DNA of 64,000 nucleotides from Mollicutes bacterium. Lineage in GTDB: Bacteria; Bacillota_I; Bacilli_A; Izemoplasmatales; Izemoplasmataceae. Where the stretch lies: NCBI GenBank assembly GCA_003554025.1, contig PWFC01000039.1, positions 1-64,000 of the forward strand, in the 5' to 3' direction. Positions 48,294 through 57,087 of the stretch are shown here, piece by piece. The position numbers and the translations under genes were made by a program. The first letter of the stretch is position 1, and every line of letters starts with the position of its first letter. Under the pieces are notes generated by a model. It was not told the origin of the DNA. It was given only the letters and a program-made list of their open reading frames with translations, and did no database searches.

Positions 48294-49786
48294 AAAAACG
48301 ATCTTGCGACGTCTTAATCGTCGGCGGCGGCCTTTCCGGACTTTATACGGCCCTTTTAATCGACGGCGGCTTGAAGGTTGTCGCCGTTGTCAAGAACACC
48401 GTTTCCCAAACCAACTCGCATCTCGCGCAAGGCGGCATCGCAAGCGAGATGTCTACCGACGCCGAACTTTTGTCAAGCCATTTTGAGGACACAATGATTG
48501 CGGGCAGCCGACTCAACGACGAACGCGCTGTCCGTGTTTTAATAGCCGAGGCCAAAGAAAACATTGAACAACTGATGCGTTTCGGCGTGAGGTTCGACCT
48601 TGACAAGGCCGGCTTGATGCACACCACCAAAGAAGGCGGACATTCCCATTCGCGCGTCTTGCATAGCGGCGGCGACGCAACGGGCAAAGAAATGATGGGC
48701 CGTCTTTGGAATGAGGTCAAAAAACGGAAAAACATTGAAATTGTTGAAGACATGATGGTTTACGACATCGCGGTCCAAAAGGGCGAAACCGTCGGCGCGA
48801 AGACGCTTAGAAAAGACGGCGAAACCCTCCACTTTCAAGCCGGGCACGTCGTCTTGGCCACCGGCGGCATCGGCGCTCTTTACAAAAGGACGACAAACGC
48901 GTCCGTCGCGACGGGCTGCGGCATCGCCCTTGCGCAAAAAGCCGGCGCGCGCATTCGCGACATGGCTTTCGTACAGTTTCATCCGAGCGCATTTTACAGC
49001 GGCGAAAACGATTCGCGCTTCTTTTTGCTTTCGGAAGCTTTGCGCGGCGAAGGGGCAGTACTACGCAACATTGAAGGCGCCTTGTTTGCGAAACGTTATC
49101 ACAAAGACGGCGAACTCGCCCCGCGCGATGTGGTCGCACAGGCCATTGACAGAGAAATGTACGATACGTGGGCCGATTATGTCTATCTAGATACTTCGCC
49201 GCTTGGCGAAACGTATGCAAAAAAGCGGTTTCCAACCATCGCCGCCTATTTGGAAAAATACGGGTACGCGCTTGGAAAGGACTGGATTCCAATCACCCCT
49301 GTCGAACATTTCCTAATCGGCGGAGTGGAAACCAACCTTCACGGCGAAAGCACCCTCCCGTATTTATACGCCGTCGGAGAATGCGCATCAACGGGAGTGC
49401 ACGGCGGCAACCGACTCGCTTCCAATTCGCTTTTGGAATGCGTGGTTTTCGCCCGGCGCATCGCGCATACCATCAACCGAAAACCAAAGCGCGCCATCAT
49501 AGCGCAAAAACCCGGACGCTTGCTTCAAACCGCGCGGTTCGATTACGCGCCTGCCCGCCGCAAAATCCGCCAGTTGATGGAAGAACACGCCGGCATCGTC
49601 CGCCAAAAATCCGGCTTGCTTGAAGCGAAAAAAGGCTTGCAAGACATTTTGAACAATTTGCGCAAGCACGAAAACCACCATCGCAACTATTATGAGACCT
49701 TGCACATGACGCTTGCGGCCATCGCGGTCGTAGAGGACGCCTTGGAAAAAGAGACAAGCGCCGGATGCCATTTCCGGTTGGATTGA
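48290..49786 (+). CDS. nadB: L-aspartate oxidase
   Basis: 498 residues. FAD-binding front LIVGGGLSGLYTALL; substrate region NSHLAQGGIAS; HSRVLHSGGDATGKEMM; ATGGIGALYKRTTN; and HGGNRLASNSLLECVVFARR, all typical of NadB rather than succinate dehydrogenase. It oxidises aspartate to iminoaspartate, with fumarate as a likely acceptor in anaerobes. Last gene of the NAD operon; no clear terminator follows before the tldD promoter. Confidence 0.94.
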   Translation: MKKRSCDVLIVGGGLSGLYTALLIDGGLKVVAVVKNTVSQTNSHLAQGGIASEMSTDAELLSSHFEDTMIAGSRLNDERAVRVLIAEAKENIEQLMRFGVRFDLDKAGLMHTTKEGGHSHSRVLHSGGDATGKEMMGRLWNEVKKRKNIEIVEDMMVYDIAVQKGETVGAKTLRKDGETLHFQAGHVVLATGGIGALYKRTTNASVATGCGIALAQKAGARIRDMAFVQFHPSAFYSGENDSRFFLLSEALRGEGAVLRNIEGALFAKRYHKDGELAPRDVVAQAIDREMYDTWADYVYLDTSPLGETYAKKRFPTIAAYLEKYGYALGKDWIPITPVEHFLIGGVETNLHGESTLPYLYAVGECASTGVHGGNRLASNSLLECVVFARRIAHTINRKPKRAIIAQKPGRLLQTARFDYAPARRKIRQLMEEHAGIVRQKSGLLEAKKGLQDILNNLRKHENHHRNYYETLHMTLAAIAVVEDALEKETSAGCHFRLD

Positions 49787-49797
49787 TTCAATTATTC

Positions 49798-49827
49798 CTG
49801 ACATTTCCCCTTGAAATACTGTATAAT
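49798..49827 (+). promoter_or_regulatory. Promoter of tldD-tldE
   Basis: CTGACA, 18-base spacer, TATAAT. A small CTACC/GGTAG hairpin (49856-49872) lies in the leader before the ribosome site. Confidence 0.55.
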
Positions 49828-49893
49828 GAAATCAGGTGTGATTTTTCAAAAGACCCTACCGATATAAGGTAGAGAATAAGCAGGAGGGACATG

Positions 49894-51228
49894 ATGTTCG
49901 AATTTCCCAAAAATCTTTACACGGATGTGCGCATTGAAGAAGCGCACACCACCAAAATCGCCTACAAAAACAAGACGATCCAAGAAGAAAAGATTCGTCG
50001 CAACAAAGGGGCTTTCGTGCGTGTTTTTGACGGGGAGCGCTGGTATTATTCGTCCACGACGGACGTGGATCGACTGCAAGAGAAAATCGACGAACTCGCT
50101 TCCATGGCCAACCCTAAAGAAGGCCTTGAAGACCACCCGATCGTGAAAGCCTTCGAAACCAACCAGGATAAGATTTTGCAGTACGAAGAGACCGATGTTT
50201 CCAAAGTGCCGGCGCACAAAAAGCGTGAACTGATGGAAGAGTATTTGTCGTTGCTCGATGTGGAAGGTATTGCGCATCACAAATCGTTTTATGTCGACAA
50301 TCGCATCGTGAAATCCTTTTATTCTTCCAAAGGCGCGGCCGTGACTTTTGACAAGCAGACATGCGGCATCCGCATGGATATGGATGTGGTGTTCGGCAAG
50401 AAAAAGGACCAAGTCGGCGTATCGCGCGGCGCGGTCCACTTTGAAGAATTGGCAGGGTTGCAGGAATATTTTCAAACGGAAATCGACAAGAATCTCGACT
50501 ACGTGAAAAACGCGGAACCTGTCGAAGCGGGAACGTATCCCGTTTTACTCAGTCCGACCGCCACCGGCGTGTTCACCCATGAGAGTTTCGGGCACAAAAG
50601 CGAATCCGACTTTATGGTCGGCGACGAAACGATGGCGAAGGAGTGGAAGCTCGGCAAAAGAATCGGACAAAAACATTTGAACATCGTCGACGACGGCAAT
50701 GTGCGCGGAAACGGCTACGTTCCCTACGACGATGAAGGCACCAAAGGCAAAAAGACACGCATCATTACCGATGGGGAATTGACGGGGCGCCTTCATAGCA
50801 CTTTGACGGCGGCTTTGATGGAAGAAGGGCTGACGGGCAACGCCCGCGCCGTCGACTTTGAATACGAACCCATCGTCCGCATGAGCACAACGTATATCGA
50901 AAAGGGCGACACGCCGCTTGATGAAATGATCGCCAACGTTCGCAACGGCGTCTTCATCGACACCATCAAACACGGTTCGGGCATGTCGACGTTCACGCTC
51001 GCGCCGGCTCGCGCTTACAAGATAGAAGACGGAAACATCACCACCCCCATCAACGTCTCCGTCGTCACCGGCAACGTCTTTGAAACATTGGCGCTAGTCG
51101 ACAACTTGAGCGAAGAGTTCGATTTGTTGAGCTTTGTGGGCGGAGGTTGTGGAAAAATGGAGCAATTTCCCCTTCCCGTCGGCTTCGGAGGACCTTATAC
51201 CCTGGTTCGTGAATTAAAGGTAGAGTAG
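49894..51228 (+). CDS. tldD: TldD-family metalloprotease
   Basis: 444 residues. ATG 49894 gives a better distance to GGAGGG than the ATG just before it. The family zinc motif is present as THESFGHKSESD (HExxxH), with the distant Cys of FVGGGCGKMEQFPLPVGFGG, and GNGYVPYDDEGTKGKKTRIITDGEL in the middle (read as GNGYVPYDDEG and TRIITDGEL). TldD works with TldE as a heterodimer that degrades unfolded or leader peptides and matures microcins in other bacteria. TldE follows at 11 bases. Confidence 0.92.
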   Translation: MFEFPKNLYTDVRIEEAHTTKIAYKNKTIQEEKIRRNKGAFVRVFDGERWYYSSTTDVDRLQEKIDELASMANPKEGLEDHPIVKAFETNQDKILQYEETDVSKVPAHKKRELMEEYLSLLDVEGIAHHKSFYVDNRIVKSFYSSKGAAVTFDKQTCGIRMDMDVVFGKKKDQVGVSRGAVHFEELAGLQEYFQTEIDKNLDYVKNAEPVEAGTYPVLLSPTATGVFTHESFGHKSESDFMVGDETMAKEWKLGKRIGQKHLNIVDDGNVRGNGYVPYDDEGTKGKKTRIITDGELTGRLHSTLTAALMEEGLTGNARAVDFEYEPIVRMSTTYIEKGDTPLDEMIANVRNGVFIDTIKHGSGMSTFTLAPARAYKIEDGNITTPINVSVVTGNVFETLALVDNLSEEFDLLSFVGGGCGKMEQFPLPVGFGGPYTLVRELKVE

Positions 51229-51239
51229 GAGGACAAACC

Positions 51240-52466
51240 ATGAAAAAAGAAACCGTATCGATCCGCACAAAAGAGACCACGGCAAGAATTCGCAACACGG
51301 CGGTTGAAGCCGTCCGCACCAAGGACATTGTCAAAAAAGCGGTGCGCGTATACGACGAAGGCAAACTGGGCATCGGAGGCTCTATCGGCGATGTTGAGGA
51401 AAGCGTGTGGGAAAAACAGGCCAAAGACAACCTTGAAGCCGGCATCGAGTACCCTTATCCTTTGGAAACGGGCACGGACCACCGCGATTATAACGCCAAT
51501 CCCATGGACGCCCAAACGATGCTCAAGCATACCGAGAGGATCTTGAAAACCCTCCGCGACGAATTTCCCGAGTTTACTTTCAGCGAAAGCGTCACCATTC
51601 GCGAAACGACGACCACCATGCGCAACAGCGAGGGGTTGGACCTTTCCTATCACGACGGGCGCTTCGAACTCGGCTTTATTTTAAAAGAGAAGAAAAGCGC
51701 GAACCTCTTCGACGGCTTCGTCGCTTTCGAAGGCCGAAAATTCGACCCCGAACGCTTCTGGGCGTTCAACCGAAAATACCTTGCCGCATACAACAACCCC
51801 GTGGATTTCCCAAAAGGCGACAAACTGCCCGTCTTCACCTTGGGAGGCCCGGAAACGAAGCGTTTTTTGATGCGTGCATTAAACGGGGAAAACTATGCCA
51901 CAAACAGTTCGCTTTTCAGCGGAAAAATCGGCGAACGGCTGTTTCATGAAAAACTCACCCTCGAACAAAACCGCAACCCCAAAGAAACCCATCAGGCGTT
52001 CTTTGACAACGAAGGCGTCCGCAACGAAAACGACCGTGTCGCTTTGATCGAAAACGGCGTATTGAAGAAACCATTCACCGACAAAGAGACCGCAGAGCGT
52101 TACAATCTGCCGCATACCGGCGGCGCAAGCGGCGCCTACGACGGAGTCCCTTCATTGAGGACCGCTCCGCTACGCTTCAAAACGGATTCCGAAGACATCA
52201 AAAAAACCTTGAAAGGCGAACCCGCCATCTTGGTCGTGGTGAGTTCCGGCGGCGATTTCACCGCCGAGGGAACGTACGCAGCGCCTGTGCAACTCGCGTT
52301 CTTGTTTGACGGAGAAAACATTTTGGGCAAACTCGACGAGTTCACCATGCGAAGCTCTTTGTTTGCGATGTATGGCGAGGATTACATCGGCACGTTCAAA
52401 TCCGATGAACTGTATTTGGGCGACGATGTGCAATTGCAAGGCTTCTATATGGATATCAAACGATAA
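51240..52466 (+). CDS. tldE: TldE/PmbA-family subunit
   Basis: 408 residues; ATG behind AGGAGGA. Non-catalytic partner of TldD: it has the same fold (RETTTTMRNSEGLDLSYHDG, GGASGAYDGVPSLRTAPL, VVSSGGDFTAEGTYAAPVQ) but lacks the HExxxH metal site. The TldD/E pair forms a closed chamber in which peptides are hydrolysed. No microcin or other modified-peptide gene is adjacent, so a general peptide-clearing role is more likely here. Confidence 0.9.
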   Translation: MKKETVSIRTKETTARIRNTAVEAVRTKDIVKKAVRVYDEGKLGIGGSIGDVEESVWEKQAKDNLEAGIEYPYPLETGTDHRDYNANPMDAQTMLKHTERILKTLRDEFPEFTFSESVTIRETTTTMRNSEGLDLSYHDGRFELGFILKEKKSANLFDGFVAFEGRKFDPERFWAFNRKYLAAYNNPVDFPKGDKLPVFTLGGPETKRFLMRALNGENYATNSSLFSGKIGERLFHEKLTLEQNRNPKETHQAFFDNEGVRNENDRVALIENGVLKKPFTDKETAERYNLPHTGGASGAYDGVPSLRTAPLRFKTDSEDIKKTLKGEPAILVVVSSGGDFTAEGTYAAPVQLAFLFDGENILGKLDEFTMRSSLFAMYGEDYIGTFKSDELYLGDDVQLQGFYMDIKR

Positions 52467-52469
52467 ACA

Positions 52470-52501
52470 AAAAAAGCATTTCTTCGCGAAATGCTTTTTT
52501 T
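52470..52501. terminator. Bidirectional terminator
   Basis: AAAAAAGCATTTC / GAAATGCTTTTTT with a TTCGC loop, shared by tldE and the convergent membrane gene. Confidence 0.9.
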
Positions 52502-53174
52502 AGGATACGCTCTTGTCGTAATAGAAGTCCGATAACTTCACAAGAAGCCAAAACCAAAGCAAAAGGCCAAGCGCATGAAGGAAAGCGAAAATGTAGTGAT
52601 TCATCCAAGGGAACATGTCAAAAAGCGGGTTGCGGTCGCTTAAGAAGAAATAGTTCCAGCCCATTGCTTCGTTCACGGGCACAAACGCCGCCAAGAAGAC
52701 TCCGAAACCTACCGCCATCGCGATGGCGGTAGGGCGCGTCGGCCGGTAATTTTTCACAGCGATTAGGTAAAATGGAAACAGCGCCACAAAATAATGGCCG
52801 ATGAAATAGTATTCTCTCAAATTGGCAATGTTATCAATCGGTCCCGCGGGAATCCATACCGCAAACATTCCGGTGCTTCCGAAGAAAAACAAGACATCGT
52901 GAAGGAACTTCCCGCCAAAGAAGAAGTAAAACAGGACAAGCAAGGTCGTGATGCGGCAAATGAAAAACGGCAGCGTATAGTTTCCTTCGAATAGTGGAAA
53001 AATGTACAAAACCCCTTGCGAATACAGCAACAAAACCCCCGACAGTCTTAAAATCGCCTCCTCGTTTCGCTTGAAAAACCCTTTGAAAAAGAACAGGGCC
53101 AAAACGGTGGCAATAAACAAGAGGTTATAGAGGAAGTAAATCAAGTAGGGATTGGCGAAATCGAATCGAATCAT
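52500..53174 (-). CDS. YwaF-like (TMEM164/TIGR02206 type) membrane protein
   Basis: 224 residues. ATG 53174 lies six bases behind AAGGAGGG; the ATG just before it touches the ribosome site. Seven or so helices. The pattern TLPFFICRITTLLVLFYFF, the His/Tyr-rich EYYFIGHYFVALFPFYLIA, RPTRPTAIAMAVGFG and GWNYFFLS matches the YwaF family of Bacillota, whose function is unknown (related to TMEM164 acyltransferases). Monocistronic. Confidence 0.75.
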   Translation of the reverse strand: MIRFDFANPYLIYFLYNLLFIATVLALFFFKGFFKRNEEAILRLSGVLLLYSQGVLYIFPLFEGNYTLPFFICRITTLLVLFYFFFGGKFLHDVLFFFGSTGMFAVWIPAGPIDNIANLREYYFIGHYFVALFPFYLIAVKNYRPTRPTAIAMAVGFGVFLAAFVPVNEAMGWNYFFLSDRNPLFDMFPWMNHYIFAFLHALGLLLWFWLLVKLSDFYYDKSVS

Positions 53175-53260
53175 GAACATCCCTCCTTGGCTTCAATGTC
53201 ATTTTAACACATTGTCGATATGCGTCATACCTTCGTACAAATAAAAAAATGAAAAAAAGC

Positions 53261-53290
53261 TTGCCTTACAATGTGTCAAAGGGGTATAAT
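53261..53290 (+). promoter_or_regulatory. Promoter of a small membrane protein gene
   Basis: TTGCCT, 18-base spacer, TATAAT, about 50 bases before the ATG. Confidence 0.5.
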
Positions 53291-53342
53291 TTCTTTGACC
53301 GACAGCAACATGCAATACATACGATAAGGAGAACGACCGCCT

Positions 53343-53531
53343 ATGTTTACAGCCTTCACCGTCATTTTTGGCGTCGCCGTGTTTTTGGCTTTCGTCTTGC
53401 AGATTGTCATGACCATCGGACAAAGCCGGGGTTTGTTTTGGCAAAAGGAAAAGTTGTTCCTTTCCATCTTTGTCGGTTCGGTGTTGTTGACATCGACCGT
53501 TGTGTTTGTGTTTTTCGATTTTTGGAAATAA
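53343..53531 (+). CDS. Small two-helix membrane protein
   Basis: 62 residues, two hydrophobic helices (residues about 2-24 and 40-60) with a short basic loop (QSRGLFWQKEK). AAGGAG lies 11 bases before ATG, a little far. It has its own promoter and terminator, so it looks like a real single-gene unit. No family recognised. Confidence 0.55.
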   Translation: MFTAFTVIFGVAVFLAFVLQIVMTIGQSRGLFWQKEKLFLSIFVGSVLLTSTVVFVFFDFWK

Positions 53532-53567
53532 AGGTCGCACCTGTGTTTTGGCGGGGGACGCTCCGTC

Positions 53568-53603
53568 AAAAGCCGTTCGCATAAGCGGACGGCTTTATTT
53601 TTT
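53568..53603 (+). terminator. Rho-independent terminator
   Basis: AAAGCCGTTCGC / GCGGACGGCTTT hairpin with ATAA loop and T-rich tail. Confidence 0.85.
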
Positions 53604-53679
53604 GCTTAGGTTACTATGGTTCTTACTCGTTTTGTAGTATAATCGTTACTGTATTGAAACCGCTCGATGGAGGTATTGC

Positions 53680-54963
53680 ATGAACAAAGAGGACAAGAAG
53701 TATGCGTCGTATTTGTCGATTCTTCGTGAAGAACTGCGTCCGGCCACAGGGTGCACAGAACCCATATCGCTCGCCTATGCGGCGGCGAAAGCCAGAGAGC
53801 TTCTGGGTAAAAGGCCAACAGAAGTGCGTTTGGTTGTCAGCGAGAACATACTCAAAAACACGATGGGCGTGGTCATTCCCCATACCAAAAATTTAAAAGG
53901 CGTTGAAGCGGCGGTCGCCGCGGGCGTTGTTGCGGGCGTTGCCGATTTGCAGTTGGACGTTTTGGCCGAGATCGACGACACAAGAGAACAAGAAATTCTT
54001 GGGTACATAAAAGATGCAAACATCGCCGTCGAATTGAGCCGGTCGGGCCATGTTTTCGATGTGGACATCACCGTCAAACATGAAGAAAATGAAGCTAGGG
54101 TTCGATTGCTTGGTCATCATACGAATGTTGTTAGGATGGAGAAAAACGGCGAAATCGTTTATAAGCGCTCTTATCGCAAACCGGAGGAAGCGCCGAAAGA
54201 CCCCCGCAATTTATTGACCATTGCGGACATTTTGGATTTTGCCGACAGCGTGAATCTTGACGACATAGCTCCGCTTATAAAGCCACAGATTGAAAACAGC
54301 GTCCGAATCTCTAAGGAAGGGTTGAATCACTCATACGGCGCGAATGTGGGGTCTGTGCTGCGAAGGCGTTATGGCGACGATGTGAAAAATTTGGCCAAAG
54401 CGAAAAGCGCGGCGGCCTCGGATGCGAGGATGGGCGGTTCTTCCCTGCCGGTGACCATCGTTTCGGGTTCGGGCAACCAGGGAATTACCGTGTCCATGCC
54501 GTTGATTGTTTTTGCTGAGGAGAAGGGAATCGACCGTGAGAAGTTGTATCGAGCGCTGGTGGTCTCCAATTTAATCACCGTCCATCAAAAAACCGGCGTC
54601 GGGTGCCTCTCGGCGTATTGCGGCGTCGTTTTTGCCGGCGCGGCCGGCGGGGCGGGCATCGCCTATCTTGAAGAAGGCGGTTACGAAGCCGTTGCGCACA
54701 CGATTGTCAACGCTTTGGCCGTTGTGTCGGGGATTGTCTGCGATGGCGCGAAGCCTTCGTGCGCCGCCAAAATTGCGGCGGCAGTCGACGCGGGCATTCT
54801 TGGCTATCAGATGTATTTGGAAGGCCAGGAGTTTTTGGCGGGAGAAGGTATACTGGCCAAAGGCGTCGAACAAACCATCGCCAACGTGTCCCGCTTGGCG
54901 CGCGATGGCATGCGTGTGACCGACAAAGAAATTGTGGACATCATGATGGGGAGCCGGCCGTAA
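53680..54963 (+). CDS. CyuA-type L-cysteine desulfidase (UPF0597 family)
   Basis: 427 residues; ATG behind GGAGG. The front LREELRPATGCTEPISLAYAAA holds the first conserved Cys (split LREELRPATGCTEP and ISLAYAAA); later GSGNQGITVSMPL, GVGCLSAYCGVVFAGAAGG and VCDGAKPSCAAKIA carry the cysteines that ligate an iron-sulfur cluster. Members (CyuA/YhaM and archaeal cysteine desulfidase) break cysteine to pyruvate, sulfide and ammonia. A serine dehydratase-like activity is an alternative. A -10 box TATAAT lies at 53638-53643. Monocistronic. Confidence 0.88.
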   Translation: MNKEDKKYASYLSILREELRPATGCTEPISLAYAAAKARELLGKRPTEVRLVVSENILKNTMGVVIPHTKNLKGVEAAVAAGVVAGVADLQLDVLAEIDDTREQEILGYIKDANIAVELSRSGHVFDVDITVKHEENEARVRLLGHHTNVVRMEKNGEIVYKRSYRKPEEAPKDPRNLLTIADILDFADSVNLDDIAPLIKPQIENSVRISKEGLNHSYGANVGSVLRRRYGDDVKNLAKAKSAAASDARMGGSSLPVTIVSGSGNQGITVSMPLIVFAEEKGIDREKLYRALVVSNLITVHQKTGVGCLSAYCGVVFAGAAGGAGIAYLEEGGYEAVAHTIVNALAVVSGIVCDGAKPSCAAKIAAAVDAGILGYQMYLEGQEFLAGEGILAKGVEQTIANVSRLARDGMRVTDKEIVDIMMGSRP

Positions 54964-55004
54964 GAAAATTTCAGGAGGTTATACCTTTATTGAGCAAATT
55001 GGTG

Positions 55005-55176
55005 TATAATAATTGTGAAATTCCTTGAAGAATCGAACACGCACGCAAACGAACGGTTCAGAGTTTGTTTGCTGTCTAAGTGCAAACTTATCTTGATGCG
55101 GTTTTGATGGTTGCGAGGGCGTTAGGAACCTATGCGACGCCATGGGCAAACCGTAGGGTTTGTTTTTTCTTTGCCC
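55005..55176 (+). ncRNA. Structured leader or small RNA with terminator/antiterminator pair
   Basis: A -10 box TATAAT (55005-55010, weak -35) begins about 160 transcribed bases without a convincing gene. They fold into a 10-bp hairpin (55045-55054 with 55063-55072), a GGCGT/ACGCC hairpin (55118-55122 with 55137-55141) and an intrinsic terminator CAAACC/GGTTTG plus T6 (55147-55168). The GGGCAAA at 55144-55150 can instead pair with TTTGCCC at 55170-55176, which would exclude the terminator stem. This looks like an attenuator in front of the PAP2 gene, or a stand-alone small RNA. It matches no riboswitch class I know. Confidence 0.4.
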
Positions 55177-55225
55177 GGTTGTTGAAATAGGAGGCATAAA
55201 TATATTTGCGGGAAGGGGTTCGATT

Positions 55226-56080
55226 GTGAAAAACAAAGACGGACAACGCATGTTCTTGCTGGTGAACGCTTTTATGTCGCTTTTTTTGTTGGTCAGCACC
55301 GTTGTATTTTGGCGTACGAATCTTGACGTGTCTTTGATTTCACGTTTTTATAGTGAAAGCGACGGATGGGTGGGGCCAAATCATCCCGTTCTGTCTTTTT
55401 TCTATTTTCCGATGAACGCCATTTTATTCGGAGTGCCTCTTTTGATTGGGTTTCCTTTGTTTTTGCTGTCGTTCTCGCAAAGCCCGTTTTTTGTTCGAGT
55501 TCGGCGCTTCAGGCGGCATGCGCTTTTGTTCGTGTGCGCCCCTCTTTTTGGAGTCGGCATCGTCAACAGCATCGTATTAAAGGGTTTTTTCGCAAGACCG
55601 CGTCCGGTTCTTTTTTTCTCCGAAGAAATTTATTACCGTCCTTTGGAGATTGCGTTTTCCTATTGGGGCGATGTCGACGCCAGCTTCCCCAGTGGCCATG
55701 TGAGTATGGGGGTTGTGTGGGTGATGTTTTATTTCGCTTTCCGAGAAGCCAAAACTCCTCTTGCGGCTTCACTAAAATGGGGCCTTGGCGTTGTATTTCC
55801 TTTGATTGTCGGCGCCATTATGAGCGTTTCTAGGATGGCTTACGGCGAGCATTATCTCTCCGATGGCATTTGGGCGGCCGCTTTCACGTATGTGGTGGTC
55901 TTGGGGTTCACCCATTTGCTGGGTATTCCCGAGGCCAACTTAAAACACGCAAACACGGATAAGCATCCTCGTTCGCGCCCCACGTTGCGCGATTTGGCGT
56001 TCTTGGTTTTGGCGGTGGCGTTGCCGGCCCTGTTTCTCGCGCTTTTGTTCGTTTCTTTCAACGGATTGACGACAATATAA
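55226..56080 (+). CDS. PAP2-family membrane phosphatase
   Basis: 284 residues. Start GTG 55226 behind GGAAGGGG. Six helices. The three phosphatase motifs are complete: KGFFARPRP (Lys-x4-Arg-Pro), FPSGHVSMG and SRMAYGEHYLSDG with the catalytic His. It dephosphorylates a lipid phosphate (undecaprenyl pyrophosphate, phosphatidate or phosphatidylglycerophosphate) at the outer membrane face; which one is not clear. It follows a structured leader and precedes the cyclophilin lipoprotein by 20 bases, so the two may be cotranscribed. Confidence 0.87.
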   Translation: MKNKDGQRMFLLVNAFMSLFLLVSTVVFWRTNLDVSLISRFYSESDGWVGPNHPVLSFFYFPMNAILFGVPLLIGFPLFLLSFSQSPFFVRVRRFRRHALLFVCAPLFGVGIVNSIVLKGFFARPRPVLFFSEEIYYRPLEIAFSYWGDVDASFPSGHVSMGVVWVMFYFAFREAKTPLAASLKWGLGVVFPLIVGAIMSVSRMAYGEHYLSDGIWAAAFTYVVVLGFTHLLGIPEANLKHANTDKHPRSRPTLRDLAFLVLAVALPALFLALLFVSFNGLTTI

Positions 56081-56100
56081 ACTTTTAATGGAGGTTTGTC

Positions 56101-56925
56101 ATGAAAAAAGCAACATGTATGGTTTTGTCTTTCTTTTTTATGTTTAGCGTTTCCGCTTGCCAAACTCGATCCGCGGAAATCACTTATTACGACGAGGCTG
56201 GCAATGTGTTGAAAACCGAGACCGTCGAAGCCGATGAAACGCCTTCTTTTCCTGAGGTGCACAAGGAAGGCTACATATTTTTGGGTTGGTTCAAATCGCC
56301 TGAAAGCCTTGAACGCGTTGACAGTCGAGACGGCCTTTCGGGGGAGGTTTCTTTATACCCCAGGTTTGAAAGCGAAACAACCGTCGATCGGTACCGGGAA
56401 TATCTTGACGAGACGAATCCCGTGGTGACGATCGAGGTGAAGGGATACGGACAAATGAAAATCGAACTGTTTCCAGACGTTGCGCCCAACACCGTAAGAA
56501 ACATGGTGCATTTGGTGGAAGAGGCGTATTACGACGGTTCGTCGTTCCATCGCATCATCGAGGATTTCATGATTCAAGGCGGCCGCGGCGACTCTTTGGA
56601 TTGTGCGATTGAAGGCGAATTCGCAAGCAACGGCATAGAAAATCCCCTTGAGCACAGCCGGGGTGTCGTTTCCATGGCGCGCACCGTCGATATGAACTCG
56701 GCGACCGGCCAGTTTTTCATCGTCCATAAGCCCGCCCATTTCCTTGATGGCGATTACGCCGCATTCGGCGCCATGGTAGAAGGGTTTCACGTCCTAGACG
56801 CCATCGCTTCGGTGGAAACGACCGGAAGTCCGAACGACGCGCCCTTGAGCGATGTTACCATATCGAACGTTTCCATTGACACCAAGGGTGTCGACTACGA
56901 CCCGCCGGTTTGCTATGGCGGATAA
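56101..56925 (+). CDS. Cyclophilin-type peptidyl-prolyl isomerase lipoprotein with InlB-like repeat
   Basis: 274 residues; ATG behind GGAGG; lipobox SVSAC. Residues about 24-85 match the InlB/Listeria-Bacteroides repeat (ITYYDEAGNVLKTETVEADE, EGYIFLGWFKS). Residues about 98-262 are a cyclophilin domain: GQMKIELFPDVAPNTVRNMV, YYDGSSFHRIIEDFMIQGG with the catalytic Arg, SMARTVDMNSATGQFFIVH, FLDGDYAAFGAMVEG. It would help fold secreted proteins at the outer face. The same repeat occurs in the thermonuclease lipoprotein that follows. Confidence 0.88.
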   Translation: MKKATCMVLSFFFMFSVSACQTRSAEITYYDEAGNVLKTETVEADETPSFPEVHKEGYIFLGWFKSPESLERVDSRDGLSGEVSLYPRFESETTVDRYREYLDETNPVVTIEVKGYGQMKIELFPDVAPNTVRNMVHLVEEAYYDGSSFHRIIEDFMIQGGRGDSLDCAIEGEFASNGIENPLEHSRGVVSMARTVDMNSATGQFFIVHKPAHFLDGDYAAFGAMVEGFHVLDAIASVETTGSPNDAPLSDVTISNVSIDTKGVDYDPPVCYGG

Positions 56926-56966
56926 ACGAATCTTTCCTTGCAAATATTGAAATTGACCGAAAAAGA

Positions 56967-56995
56967 TGCTTCCGCCCTTACGGGTATGGTATAAT
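56967..56995 (+). promoter_or_regulatory. Promoter of the thermonuclease lipoprotein gene
   Basis: Perfect TATAAT (56990-56995) with a weak -35 TGCTTC at 17 bases. Confidence 0.4.
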
Positions 56996-57087
56996 AGATT
57001 GAAATTTTGTCCAATCTTCAACGAAGGGCTTAAACGGAAAACAATATGCGTGCATGCCGCGCAAAAAACCATGAAGGAATGAAGAAT

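Noticed and set aside
54986-55027. 12-codon ORF (TTG start) after an AGGAGG just past the cysteine desulfidase gene
   Set aside because: The ribosome site is real-looking but the spacing is long, the peptide is tiny and it overlaps the -10 box of the following leader; kept out of the gene list.
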